Assembly (NCBI GenBank): GCA_004352715.1
Contig: SCFE01000088.1
Span: 707,816 to 771,815, forward strand
Reading direction: 5' to 3'
DNA: 64,000 nucleotides
Source: Hofstenia miamia
Taxonomy: Eukaryota; Xenacoelomorpha; Acoela
Under the pieces are notes generated by a model. The model was not told the DNA's origin. It was given only the letters and a program-made list of their open reading frames with translations, and did no database searches. Positions 1 to 11,433 of the stretch are shown here, piece after piece (positions within the stretch are counted from its first letter, which is position 1; every line of letters starts with the position of its first letter). The translations under genes were made by a program, and so were the position numbers.

Positions 1-35
1 AGACAAAATGGCACATCAAATCAACCAATACAGGA

Positions 36-648
36 TTGTACATTCCATATGAATCCTACTGCACTACAAGATACAAAATTAATACTATTAGAACATTGAT
101 TAATCGAATATTTACAACATCATCGAATTACAAGAATCTTACAGAAGCAACTGATAAACTTTTTTCAATCTTAACAAATAATGGCTATCCTCACCATCTA
201 ATAAAGAAATGCTTGGATAAATATTTTATTAACAACAAATTAAAGGACAACAATGATAAAATTAAAAAGATTTATTGGAATTTAACGACAATCATATATC
301 GAACACCAACTTAAAAGAATCAACAAAAAATTAAAGATATATGAAACTAAGATAATTCCAACACTTACAACAACTAAGACCTCAAACTTTTTCTCAAACA
401 AAGATCCGATCCCAATGCTCTTATCTTCCTCTATTGTTTATAAATATTCTTGTGATGAGTGTAATACCTCATACATCGGGGAGACAAGAAGACATTTGGA
501 AATTAAAATTAAAGAACACCTAAGAGGCCACCTAACATCAGAAATTTACTTACATCATCACCAAGCAACAAAAGATCACTTTAAAACATTAACTAAGAAC
601 AAACATACACAGATCACTGAAGCATTAATAAAACAACAACGTTAAAAA
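36..648 (+). pseudogene. Penelope-like retroelement, 3' part: RT C-terminus plus GIY-YIG endonuclease
   Basis: Two open stretches (36-314 and 415-645) encode the end of a Penelope-like polyprotein. The first has the RT thumb/linker signature (RTLINRIF, then NGYPHHLIKKCLDKY). The second is a GIY-YIG nuclease core: VYKYSCDECNTSYIGETRRH followed by an EHLRGHL segment. GIY-YIG is the nickase of Penelope elements and acts in target-primed reverse transcription. The two stretches are in different frames separated by about 100 nt with stops, so the copy is dead. The RT fingers and palm would lie upstream of the window. The same C-terminal layout recurs on the minus strand near 22 kb. Family assignment is by motif recognition; subfamily is not resolved. 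Confidence 0.8.
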
Positions 649-669
649 CTTTTAAATAGACAATTAAAC

Positions 670-758
670 CATGTTAGCATTCTTAAACTTTTCTAAACTT
701 TCCCTCTATACTCTACTCTATATGCACTGACGAAGCTATACCTATATAGCGAAACATG
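670..758 (+). ncRNA. Hammerhead-ribozyme-like motif at the 3' end of the Penelope-like element
   Basis: The core CTGACGA (727-733) is followed by a 6-bp stem II, GCTATA (735-740) with TATAGC (745-750) closing a CCTA loop, and then GAAA (751-754). ACATG (754-758) can pair with CATGT (670-674) as helix III, and GCAT (677-680) with ATGC (722-725) as helix I, which gives a type III topology. Weak points are an extra A before stem II, an unpaired A at the helix I junction and a GUU cleavage triplet. Penelope-like elements are known to carry hammerhead motifs in their terminal regions. Self-cleavage is inferred, not shown. Confidence 0.4.
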
Positions 759-810
759 TTTGCGGAATAAATCTTTCATAATATGCTAAGTCTTAGCAAA
801 ATATCATTTA

Positions 811-942
811 AATATATATATATATATATATATATATNNNNNNNNNNNNNNNNNNNNNNNNNNNNNNNNNNNNNNNNNNNNNNNNNNNNNNNNNNNNNNN
901 NNNNNNNNNNNNNNNNNNNNNNNNNNNNNNNNNNNNNNNNNT

Positions 943-975
<33 letters not shown>
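811..975. repeat. (TA)n microsatellite interrupted by a 104-bp assembly gap
   Basis: Alternating TA runs lie on both sides of an N block at 838-941. The tract directly follows the Penelope 3' end. The gap was probably created by collapse or failure of the TA repeat, so the true length is unknown. Confidence 0.9.
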
Positions 976-977
<2 letters not shown>

Positions 978-1149
978 TGAATATTTTTTTCAATCCGATT
1001 TATTCAAAAAAACTCATGTAAGTAAGCACTATTTACTTGTTAAAAAACTACTTTTTCAATAAATGATTGGCGCTAATAAAAAGGAAAAATCTGAAAAATT
1101 GCTCTAGATAATCGTTGAGAAGTGGTAGTATTAGTGGGTGGTCTTTCTT

Positions 1150-2450
1150 GAAATTTTTTGACACTTTGGCTTTTTGGAGAATTATAATAATTGCTTGTTT
1201 GAAAGGAATTGAGGGGGTCTGTAGTGTATTAGAAGTTCTCTGTTATGAAAATATACGCTTCCACTCTTCACACAATAATCTCGCCTAGTTTTGTTCCGTT
1301 CTTAGATTTGAGATCTTGTATATCAATGAGGACCGATTCTTATTGGAGTGAGAATGTGAGTCATTATTGTAGTTTTTAGTAATTTTCCTCGTAGCATTTG
1401 TGCAAATCTATCAGTTTTAACAATTTTTTCTTATTTTTTTCAAAGATTGTAAATGTCGCCAATATAACATTTGATCGTTAATTCCTAATGTGAATAGTCT
1501 TTTCATTTATCATTAGATGCTTTACAGATTTAAATACAGATTCATCCTTACCACTAATTGTGAAAAGTGAGGTTTAAACTGATTAATTTCAATATTCCAT
1601 CTTTTACAGAAGTCTGAAAAGCATTTGGAAGACACTTGTAGGCCATTATCGCAAGATAAATTGGTTGAAATATCAAGATATGCATGTTCAGTTATCATTG
1701 TTCATTTGTGATTTTGAGAACATTAATGCCACTAGATTGCTTTTTATTAATATCTGCAAGATGTTCATCATTACTGATCTGGATACTGCATCAAGAGTCT
1801 TGTGATCTTCTCCCTTTATCCATTGAGCAGTAAACACCGATAGTGACATCTTCAAAAACATAAGCAGGTTAAACTACATATAATTATTTATCATTGAAAT
1901 CAAATTTTAAATTATCAATATGTGCTTCAAAATCTTTATCTTCAAGATAAGTATTTCATAAATAATAATTCGAGGTCTATTGGTGCATACAAATTTTCTG
2001 TATTGGATGAAATATGATTTTTTATCATGAATTTTCATGGCGTTGCAATAACACATAACCTAAACCAAAGGTTTTTAATGCGTTATTTATTCGAACAGAT
2101 GAACAAAGAACATTGGAATTGAAATTTTAACTAGTTCTTACCTAATAGTATCAAAACCTGATTTATGCATTTCATCCCATGCAATGTAACCCATAAAGTT
2201 CGATTAGTTCGGTTTGTAGGTAGCGGAAAGTTTCGCAGCAAAATAACAATTTGATTTCTTTTTGACAGTATAATTCTAAATTTACGGCACTGCCAAATGG
2301 GTATGATAATCATTGTCATGAAATAGTGTATCATCTCCCACTTTTATCGTGTTGGTGAAGTTCTGGGATTGAATTCATCACCATTTGCAATGAATCCCAT
2401 TGGTCGTTGTGTATATATAAGTTTTTCTCATGACGTAATAAATTTTTCAA
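1150..2450 (-). pseudogene. Ty3/gypsy LTR-retrotransposon pol remnant (RNase H to integrase)
   Basis: Read on the minus strand, 2080-2030 gives an RNase-H-like LGYVLLQRHENS. About 1835-1800 gives AQWIKGEDHKTLDAVSRS, the usual hinge after RNase H (WIKGxDHxxxDALSR). 1680-1500 gives the integrase core: CDNGLQVSSKCFSDFC, then a WNIEIN segment, and after a frameshift SGKDESVFKSVKHLM, matching the D-N-G and G-K-x-E blocks of gypsy integrases. The order RNase H then integrase is correct for Ty3/gypsy. Multiple stops and frameshifts show an old dead copy. No LTRs were identified. Confidence 0.6.
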
Positions 2451-3009
2451 TGCACGCGATTCTTGAATGAGCGGATCTTGCCAGTATCTTTAAAATCAAT
2501 CAAACTTAGAGAAAATCTTTAATTCACGAGTGTTCTTTATTGCAACATTTGTTGAATGTGTTCGATGAATGTTACGCTTAACCCAAGAATTTAATTTTGT
2601 GATATCAACTGTCATCTGGTTGTCTCAAGTTCCGCGCTTGTCTCCAATGACAGTTCGATGACACCACTCCGAATGCAAATATATTTTCTCAATAATGATT
2701 TTTTATTACTATTCATCCAACTGAGTTTAATTTTATCATCGCATACATACGGTATAGGTGTTGCTTCATTATTCTTAAATGGCGGTGCATTTTCAAACCA
2801 ATTCTATCTTCATTGGATCTGTATTCATTATTTTTAGGGGGGAATAATTAAAAGCATCTGCAAATTTTTATAAATTTTATATTATTTATCCATAAATTTA
2901 GCTCTTTCAAGAACTTGCGATTCTTATGAAACACTTTTGACTTAAATCATTGATCGTGATAGGTTATTTACCTATACTTATGTAGAAATACAAGAAATTG
3001 CAGAGAATT
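2451..3009. other. No supported feature
   Basis: AT-rich sequence between the gypsy remnant and the next LINE. It may hold more decayed gypsy material on the minus strand, but I see no alignable motif. Confidence 0.4.
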
Positions 3010-4084
3010 ATTTGAGAGTAATGCCTCATCAAAAGTTTTCAACAAATATTTTCGTATTATTGATAATGAATTCCCTTATATATTTAAGAAATCAGACAAA
3101 GCTCTATATATAAAAAGGCGATCCTCTAAACGCACAAAATTATAGGCCAATTTGCATTGGCCATTCTTTCAGTAAACTATTTGAAAAATTATTAAATAAT
3201 TAAATAAATGCATTCTTAATATCTGAAAATATTCTTTTGAAAAAACAATTTGGTTTCCGTAATGGGTTTAGCACTCAAGATGCAATTTTGTCAATATCAC
3301 AGCAAATAAAATCTAATTTAGCTTCTAATAAATGTAGTTGTGTTGCCCTTCTCGATTTGAGCAAAGCGTTTAACTCAATGAACTTTGACATACTGAATGA
3401 ACAATTAATGCATTAAAATTTTGATGTAAACGCTATAAATTTGATAATGAACTTCCTTATAAATCGACAGAAACGAGTTATACTTAATGGCACAAAATCA
3501 AAATATATTACAACTAACCGTGTGGCACCTCAGGGCACAGTTCACGGCCCCATCCTATTCTCACTCTACGTAAATGATATAACGAAACAGATAAAAAACA
3601 GTAATATTTATCAATATGCGGACGATATCTGTCTCATAAGTACTAATGTAAATGCCTTTCATGCTACAAAAATTATCAAAATGACAGCGAACATTTAACA
3701 AAGTATTTCTCAAATAATCAATTGAAAGTAAATATTGAAAAAACACAATTTATAATTTTCTCGCCTAAAACATTTAAATATTTCACAAACAACATTGAAC
3801 TAAATATAAATCAAGTACCAATAAAGCAAAGTGAATCAATACATTATTTAGGTGTTGAGATTGACAATGATTTAAATTTCGAACAATTTTTAATGACTAA
3901 AATTAAAAAAATGGTTTCTGGAGTTAGGCATCTTTACCATCTGCGAAACGGAAAAATCGAATTCAGGGTGAACAATTTAGCTATTCTAAAAGTTTTGCAT
4001 AAATGTATTCAGTTGTTCCAGAAATATTACCACTTAAATTTTGCTAAAATCATTCATTCATTGAATTTACATCAAATTTTGTGA
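3010..4084 (+). pseudogene. Non-LTR retrotransposon RT fragment (CR1/L2/Jockey-like)
   Basis: Three frames together give ordered RT blocks: NYRPIC-type motif near 3140, KQFGFRNGFSTQDAI (~3245), VALLDLSKAFNSMNFDIL (~3345), VAPQGTVHGPILFSLYVNDI (3517-3580), the catalytic box QYADD (3612-3626), and KVNIEKTQFIIF then HYLGVEIDNDLNF (3725-3880). This is the LINE order with the F/YADD box intact but with stops at 3416 and 3696. The fragment lies in or upstream of the ArfGAP2/3 gene on the same strand. No endonuclease or 3' tail was found. Confidence 0.8.
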
Positions 4085-5378
4085 TGTAATGGGATTTTCA
4101 CTAACTTGAACTTTTAATAATTCAAAATCTTCTCCATAAATTTGCACACAAAATTTATGCTAAACTAAATTTTTGACGCTGAATTTAATTTTTTCTCTAT
4201 AATTTACATAGCAAGTATATTTATGAAGATAGTTTTTAGGGTGCCCCTTCACAAGGGAATAGGAGAAAAACTAAATTTCTGATTAAAATATTACATAAAA
4301 ATTTGAATTCACAATGCCAAACTTGACCCTAGTGCTAAAAATCAAAGTTATTGTGTTAATCATTGCAGAAATAATTTGTGAAGATGAGTGTTTCAAAAAT
4401 TATGAACAGTTCTGTATTATCTCAGCATTTATCTGGATTCAAGACATTTCATATCAGTAATGTTCAGTGAAGAAGTAGTCGAGTATTTGAGCCCGCCGCA
4501 AACTGATGGTATTTGTGGAGTCAATGTATTCTTTCATGCTCATCCACAATAGTGAAGTGATTGTTCAGGGCGTTCGAAATTTCTATTCCAACATGCGAAA
4601 CTGACTGGGCGTGGAACATTTGTATTCTGACTCTCTATTCAAAATTAATACTTCTGGTTCATAATTCATTTTTTGAGTAAAACATTTACTTATTACATTT
4701 CAATAAAATATATAATTCCTTTAGCATTAATAATGCTCGATTTAAATCAAGCAAGAATAAAAATCCGCTTTCTAACCAACCCTGTTATCGTGATAGATAT
4801 AAATGATGCATTAATAATAAGAATTATTTATAGTAAAAATTTGAAAGACTTAATGGGATTCCATTGTAATTTATTTACACCCCAAAATTCTAGTTTTCTG
4901 TTTGATGCATTGGCGAAATGTTCATTACAACAAGTAATTTTCTTTCATTGTATCAATTACTAAATACAACAGCTTTAAATTATAGTTTTTTGTGTTTGCT
5001 TTGCAACCTCATTGGAAAAATTTTTGTTGTATTTTTTGTACGAATTGCATCAATTGTGCATGTTAATTTGTAACGAAATAGCTTTTATATTTCAATATCA
5101 ATATGTAATATTCATCAATAATGACAGGAATTTTTTTAACAAACATTTAATATTCCATAAAACTAGTATAACATGTAGCTTATATATCCATCATGCTCTT
5201 TTGCTTACAATCATGTTCCCAATTTTTTTGCTAGATTGATGATTATCATTTTATCAGAAAATTGTTTGTGCAGCATTAGGAAAACCGTTTTATCAATATG
5301 AATTTGTATATAAAAATCGAAGGCCAATTTCTACTTCATTTAATGCTTTTAATGATTCCTAATTCTTGTTATAATTAG
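4085..5378. other. AT-rich non-coding, probably intron 5' of the ArfGAP2/3 exon
   Basis: Short ORFs at 4673-4963 and 5012-5239 have no recognisable motif and look like chance ORFs in AT-rich DNA. Because the next exon begins with an acceptor, this stretch is likely part of the preceding intron. I found no further ArfGAP exon here. Confidence 0.4.
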
Positions 5379-5582
5379 GATGAAGCAAGTGATTTGTCCA
5401 AGTTTGAAGGGAAATCTGGGATTAGCAGTAGTGATCTATTTGGAGATCAGAACCCACAGTATTCATCATATAGATACAATGGTCCCGATGTTGATCAGAT
5501 TAAAGATGGAGTTAAACATGGAATTAGTAGTGTTGCTGGAAAACTCTCACGCATGACTTCCAATGTGATGGAAAGCTTTCAG
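5379..5582 (+). CDS. ArfGAP2/3 homologue, penultimate coding exon
   Basis: The exon follows an acceptor (ataattag) and ends with a donor (CAG/gttata), in phase 0 at both ends. It encodes 68 residues starting DEASDLSKFEGKSG, with the Glo3-type ISS motif ISSSDLFGD, then QIKDGVKHGISSVAGKLSRM and NVMESFQ. This matches the C-terminal region of ArfGAP2/ArfGAP3 (ISSSDLFG ... KxGVKSVAGKM ... VMNSLQDRYG). These proteins are Arf1 GTPase activators that act with coatomer on COPI vesicles at the Golgi. The zinc-finger GAP domain must be encoded upstream of the window. Assigning it to ArfGAP2 rather than ArfGAP3 is not possible; invertebrates usually have one 2/3-type gene. Confidence 0.88.
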
Positions 5583-8374
5583 GTTATAATTTTTTAGCCA
5601 TGAATACATTTACTCTGTGTCTTCAATTAGAAGCATGTTTCTGCTTAATTGTGTTGGGTTTCCGTTACTATTAGCTTCCCATGACATTGTTGAAATTCAT
5701 ATCAAATAAAGTAATGGGATTTTGATACATTTATTTAGTCAATATTTCTGTAAATTGAATGTGAATTCTTTCAAAAATCAGTACAGAATCGTATCCCTAC
5801 TATTACCCGCCTGATACATAACCCTATGATTGTAAATTATTTGTTTGAGCAGTAATTGTTTCACATCTTAATTGGTGACTAATTTTGTAGGTTTTTAAAT
5901 TTACTCTTGACACCACTTATTTTTTTACAATTCTAGAACTTGCCAAAAGTGATGTTAAAAAGTGCAAAATTATTTGCAATATTCACAACAATTTCTAGCT
6001 GCTCTTGAAATTGTGTTTGTAAATTACTGTGAATTTTGCTATAAAGGCGTATATCCAAAATTGACTGGAAATTCTTGATCAATAAGTATTTCTTCTCAGT
6101 TATAGCCTATGCTCCACGCTAAAATGGAATGGTCTTCAACATCTGTATGAGAATAATGCAATTCGATTCTTGCAAATTTTCGACTTCCACAGTGCAAAAT
6201 TTGCAAATATGCTAAATTTTTCACGCTATATATGACTTTTAATATGGGTTTCTGAAATGATTACTTTTCATGAATTTTTAGTATACACTTTGGTAAATGC
6301 AAGGGATGGATACTAAATGTATAATCAACAAAAGCATTCTAAATTTGAATTTTTAATCAGATTGATACTGCTTCTAATAATATGCATTGCAGCTTTAGTC
6401 CAAACAAATGCAATTTAGGCTAGCTCAACTTAATTAGTTCAAGCTTGAATACACTTCAATAAAATAACATGTTGAATAATGTTCCCATGGTAGCCCATTC
6501 TAACTATGTATATTTTCTTGTAAACTGTAAATCCTGTTTGTTTTGTATCATAATGATCAATCATTTGTGTTATATTTAAACTAACATTATGTGATGTTTA
6601 TTAATATTCATAGAAACAAGGTTTATCACTTCACAAAATGTGAGGATACTTTATCTGTAAGTTGTGTGCAATATACATTTTTCAATAGACTCACTTAAGA
6701 ATTCCTTTGTACTTTAAAGATAAATTTTTGAACAAATTATCTAATTAATAAGTATTGTTAATGTTGGATGTTTTAGCTTCGAAAGGTGAGTATTTGGTTC
6801 TTATTAATTTCTGTTTAGCTGCGGATTTTAAAAGCATTTTTGTTTTATTGCACTTCAGTCTTTGCTCTGGTGACACGAAACCAAGTGGTGTGGTAGTCAA
6901 TAAATTAAATTGTATATTTTTCCAGAATCATCATATTTGCATCAGCAACTTAGCGTTTAATCTTTCCCATTTATAATATTATAAATATATTTGGTTTGTT
7001 TAATAAACATTCTGTCTGTTCATACCAGAATTCAATTTTGATATTCCAAATAATTCATAAACTAATATTTCTGATTGATTTTTATTACATTCAATTATAG
7101 GACTGAACAAAATTCAAAGAAATTTTTAGATCTGCATTTTTAAATTTTCGCTTAAGCTATTGTTTTATAGACAAAATATACAGTGTCAATAATAAAAAAC
7201 GAATTGCATTTTAAACATTTGCTTAAAAACGACACGAAAATCGATGGAAGTAATTTTTTTGGCATTGCAACAAAGGAATTTCTTCCGTTTTTAGTATTTC
7301 ACAGTCATCGAGTGTGTATATTACTACTAGTAGTTGTTTTACATTTGATGTCAGGCCACTAATATTTTGCAGACAATTTTTCCATCAAATTATAAATAAC
7401 ATTTAATTGCATATTAAACCTAAGACAGTCGCCGCGGGATATCTCAATGTCAAGCCGCCAATATTACACTGTACAATACTCACTGATGCTGTGCTATCAT
7501 GTCACTAAAAATAAATCGACGTTATTTCGATTTTTTCACTGATTTCGATTTTTATCGATTTTTAAGTTTTGAATCGATTCAAAATTTCGATCAATTTAAA
7601 TCTCCGCATCTTACAAAATACCTTCTGAACATCATTTAGATGTCCGCTCGTATTTACTTTCCACTTGTAAAATTATGGAATGCAACCAGATCTTTCTATG
7701 ATGTATTTCAAAGAGATTTAGCATCTCGTCCATTAGTAGGTTTTAGAAACACGGAGTAACAATTGTGAGTTGTGATCGCACAAGATTCATCATGAGTGAT
7801 CACAAAGAATATCGGCCATTACACTTATCAATTAATTCTGCATAGAAAGATTAGTATACTTTGCATTGTGCATGAATACAAACGAACATTGAGAATGGAG
7901 AAATACTTTGACAGCAACTCACATAATTGTATTCTTAAGTGGCGCCATCAAAGAATAAAGCACACCCTTACAACACGACAAAATGTTACCTAATTTTAAT
8001 GTTTTTTTCGAAATGTTTACTAGCCTAAATATGATCTTGTGTGTAATGTATTACGTATTTTGTTGGTTGATCAACTGCAGTGCCTTCTCTCTTACGTTCT
8101 ATTTTCAACAACTGATTTACATTTATGTATAAAGAAATATAAAGATTTCTCCAAAATACTTGTTTGATATAGCTCTAGACTATTTTGTTTTTTATATTTT
8201 AAAGTGTTCAGGATTTTGACATAGCTTATCAAATAGGGAAGTTGAATATCAGGTATGGAGGAGCATATATGAATATTTTGACACACTGTATAAACTGGAA
8301 GATCGTAATATTATTTTAAATACGTATTGTGCTTTTTCTTTGCTTTATAGAATTTATAAATTTTCTCTGTTTAG
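5583..8374 (+). other. Last intron of the ArfGAP2/3 gene (about 2.8 kb)
   Basis: Bounded by the donor gttata at 5583 and the acceptor ttttctctgtttag at 8361-8374. AT-rich, without convincing coding. Around 7510-7600 there is a cluster of TCGATTTTT words in both orientations (ATCGAT palindromes), which resembles the subterminal region of a MITE. Confidence 0.7.
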
Positions 8375-8389
8375 GACCGATATGGATAG
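8375..8389 (+). CDS. ArfGAP2/3 homologue, 15-nt terminal coding exon
   Basis: After a polypyrimidine acceptor (ttttctctgtttag) the sequence reads GAC CGA TAT GGA TAG, that is Asp-Arg-Tyr-Gly-stop. Joined in phase 0 to the exon ending ...ESFQ, this yields the conserved ArfGAP2/3 C-terminus SFQDRYG. The phase, the acceptor and the family ending agree, so the call is firm despite the small size. ORF or similarity searches would normally miss it. Confidence 0.85.
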   Translation, partial: DRYG

Positions 8390-8620
8390 ATTGAATATTT
8401 GCCCCAATTGTCTCTGAACAGGTGCTAGGTGAATAAATGTTAGCTATTTAACGGTGATATTTAAGAAATTGATTTTCCTTTTCTATTTATATTCGGTTAT
8501 ATGACAACATGTAGTATATTTTGTTAAAATATTTGTAAAATTTGTAATATAAATTACATTGATTGAAATAGATTTGCTAATCATCTCCAAGATCACTATG
8601 AACCCATGTACAAATAAATA
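8390..8620 (+). other. 3' UTR of the ArfGAP2/3 gene with candidate poly(A) signal
   Basis: An AATAAA at 8613-8618, with a further A/T-rich series downstream, fits a cleavage signal about 230 nt after the stop. Another AATAAA-type word occurs near 8432. The transcript end is inferred only. Confidence 0.45.
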
Positions 8621-9003
8621 TATAAATAGATTGTTTTTATTTCAATTACAATATTTGCATAATAAATTCTGAGTTTTTCCAATATTTCCGTGGATTTTAG
8701 GCTATGTGCATGTTTCATGCCAAAATTCTATAACAATGTGCTTTTCCCAGAAACAAGTACTACTCTAATTATGAACAAATCTATTATATTGGTTGTTGTC
8801 ACATCCAAAATGTTGTTGATATATAGGTAGGCAATGGGAGTAACTTGTAGGTTCTGTAGTTTATATTTTTGTAATGTGTTGGACGCAGTTTATTTTGAAA
8901 TATTTTCCTTCACCTGAATTACTATGTTCTGGCAAACAAAAATTATGCTAGCATTTCTATCGTTATGGGTGTATTATTTTTTATAAATTTTTAATGATAG
9001 AAA

Positions 9004-9270
9004 TATTACAATTAAACTTGGAGAAAACATATACACGCCAAAGCTTAGTCAAAACCTAGAATTAAAATCAATGACAAAGATATCCTATAAGTCCAATGTT
9101 ATCTATAAAATCAATTGCACCTGTGGTGAAGACTATATTGGATGTAGTAGCAGACAAATAAGCAGAAAACTAAAAGATCACGAAACTAAGTCAACAATAT
9201 CAGAACGCCTAACAAAATGTGGATTAAATTTTGACATCAAAATTATAAGATCAACCACCCCAAAAATTTA
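9004..9270 (+). pseudogene. Penelope-like GIY-YIG endonuclease fragment
   Basis: An open frame from 9004 to 9270 encodes VIYKINCTCGEDYIGCSSRQ and then ISRKLKDHETKSTISERLTK, the two tyrosine blocks and the Arg/His/Glu region of Penelope GIY-YIG nucleases. It differs from the copy at the window start (VYKYSCDECN type), so at least two Penelope lineages are present. The end (GLNFDIKIIRSTTPK) is repeated almost word for word at 11085-11150. Confidence 0.75.
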
Positions 9271-10140
9271 AAATTCAATTCATTGAAGAAGAAACCTATA
9301 TTCAGAAATTATTTGAACAGTAAAGAATGCTGAAAACAATTTTGAAGGCATCAAGAAATGAAATACTAACAAAATATAATAAGTAACGTAGTAAATTATA
9401 TTATAATTTATGGTATACAAGGATATGCAGGTGAATTAGAAACATTTTTCTTGAAACTTAACAACATATACAAGAAAACTATTAAATGTAAACTACTAGT
9501 AAAGATTTAAATATTTTTGACGTCATTAAAGCAAAAGACAAAACCTTATATTACCACACTGAAAACTGAAAATTATCCACTAAAGCAAATCATTAGCTAA
9601 AGAACCAAATACGCTATATCAAAATTAAGAAAAAATAATCCATTGAAATTATTTTCATCAAATACAATTTTCCCTGATCGTTATTTCTCCTGTTATTAAT
9701 TATAATTTTTGAATTTGTAGTGTAGTTTGGTGTATTGTAAACTTAAAATATAGTTTATTATTATTAAAAAATGTCTTCTGGAGTTAGTTGATCATATTCG
9801 AAATATTTCAAATATATACAACTAACAATATCAAGAATCTTTGTTTTCTACAGGAATATATGAGGCAACTTCCAATTCATCAGTTAATTCCACAGTGCCA
9901 ACATTAAAACCATCTTAAACTTGATTTAAAATCACAGCATCTTTAGGCTAGAAACGAATGCGATTGGCAATCATTTACTTCAATAACTACCGACACATGC
10001 AACCCCTTTTTAGCCAAATATGTCTTCTCTACTTCTTTTCTCATCAGAAAACCACTGAATGTTATCCGCGATCAAATGTCGATTAGCACAACCTGAAAAA
10101 GTCGCAATGAGAACACCTTCGACATAAACCTGTTTAGAAA
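9271..10140. other. No supported gene; decayed element sequence
   Basis: The first 80 nt continue the Penelope reading with frameshifts. The remainder has only short, compositionally random ORFs. Confidence 0.4.
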
Positions 10141-10554
10141 TTACAACAAAGTAAAGATTTCGTCCATGCGTTCTTGTTTATCTAAAGTCCCTAGTACACA
10201 AGCGGCATTATGTTGAATAATTATCGATGTTATTGATTGATACAGAAATTCTTTTGCTCGTTTATCGCCAGATATATTTACAAGTTTGTCTCCTAGATCT
10301 TTCAAAAAACTTTTCGTCGAAGGTCCGCAATTTCCTTGAGTATCGAAAGCAAGGGGTTGGAACAAGTAGCCGCTATTGGATATTTCGGTATACTTTGCAG
10401 CTTTGCGTTCCTCGGCCTCTTTGATATGATTAACGTCCCGACAAATGCGACTAGGCGCCAGTGAATCCACAACGGTGACGTCCCACACGAGAGATTGTCC
10501 GCGAGACCAGGGTATTAAGGTCATTCCGTCTGGTCGTTTCCCATCGCTTCGACA
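10141..10554 (-). pseudogene. Restriction-like endonuclease domain of a non-LTR-type RT (C-terminal fragment)
   Basis: Minus-strand ORF of 138 residues from the gap edge to a stop at 10141. It contains GKRPDGMTLIPWSRGQSLVW followed by DVTVVDSLAPS, AEERKAAKY, and FQPLAFDTQGNCGPSTKSFL, ending NAACVLGT. The RPD...WD.TVVD...AEERK..KY arrangement fits a PD-(D/E)XK restriction-like nuclease as used by R2/R4/NeSL-type retrotransposons. It is a different subfamily from the copy at 40 kb. The RT part would lie in the N gap at 10555-10974. Confidence 0.7.
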
Positions 10555-10974
10555 NNNNNNNNNNNNNNNNNNNNNNNNNNNNNNNNNNNNNNNNNNNNNN
10601 NNNNNNNNNNNNNNNNNNNNNNNNNNNNNNNNNNNNNNNNNNNNNNNNNNNNNNNNNNNNNNNNNNNNNNNNNNNNNNNNNNNNNNNNNNNNNNNNNNNN
10701 NNNNNNNNNNNNNNNNNNNNNNNNNNNNNNNNNNNNNNNNNNNNNNNNNNNNNNNNNNNNNNNNNNNNNNNNNNNNNNNNNNNNNNNNNNNNNNNNNNNN
10801 NNNNNNNNNNNNNNNNNNNNNNNNNNNNNNNNNNNNNNNNNNNNNNNNNNNNNNNNNNNNNNNNNNNNNNNNNNNNNNNNNNNNNNNNNNNNNNNNNNNN
10901 NNNNNNNNNNNNNNNNNNNNNNNNNNNNNNNNNNNNNNNNNNNNNNNNNNNNNNNNNNNNNNNNNNNNNNNNNN
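10555..10974. other. Assembly gap (420 N)
   Basis: Run of N between the endonuclease domain and a TA microsatellite. It hides the upstream part of the minus-strand element. Confidence 0.95.
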
Positions 10975-10986
10975 CATACAAACTAT

Positions 10987-10987
<1 letters not shown>

Positions 10988-11032
<45 letters not shown>
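10988..11032. repeat. (TA)n microsatellite
   Basis: Alternating TA with two TG interruptions, just right of the gap. Confidence 0.9.
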
Positions 11033-11034
<2 letters not shown>

Positions 11035-11059
11035 ATTAAACGTTGATTAGAGGTAATTT

Positions 11060-11200
11060 GTGCTGATATATGTAATCAAAATGTGGATTAAATTATGACA
11101 TCAAAACCTTAAGATCAACAATCCCCAAAAATTTAAAAGAAATCGAAAGTATATACATAAGATCAATGCAACCAAGTCTTAACATCAAAGATGATTAGAT
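11060..11200 (+). pseudogene. Penelope-like GIY-YIG C-terminal fragment (relative of the 9.2-kb copy)
   Basis: Encodes CGLNYDIKTLRSTIPKNLKE and then IESIYIRSMQPSLNIKDD. The first part is about 85-90% identical by eye to 9210-9270. The second is the typical end of the domain (E-x-YI...PxLN). It shows what the frameshifted tail of the 9.2-kb copy should look like. Confidence 0.65.
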
Positions 11201-11433
11201 ATATCAGGAAAAATTACCTTTAATCAACGTTTAATTATATATAATATCTTTTAATTAAATAATGCATATTTAGAAGGAAATTCTGTAAATTGGCGATGCT
11301 CAAGTTGAGGGAAATATATCTCATTTAGTCTGTTTTTACTAAAATTATTCAAGATCCTTAACAACAATAAGTTATTCATAAACGTTAAGGAATACTTAAA
11401 TAACTATCTCTCGTTAAAGAAGTTATATGTGAC

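Noticed and set aside
10445-11035. Long ORFs spanning the N blocks (also at 22941-24134, 27762-28805, 48966-49528)
   Set aside because: They are open only because N is translated as X; there is no coding evidence inside the gaps.
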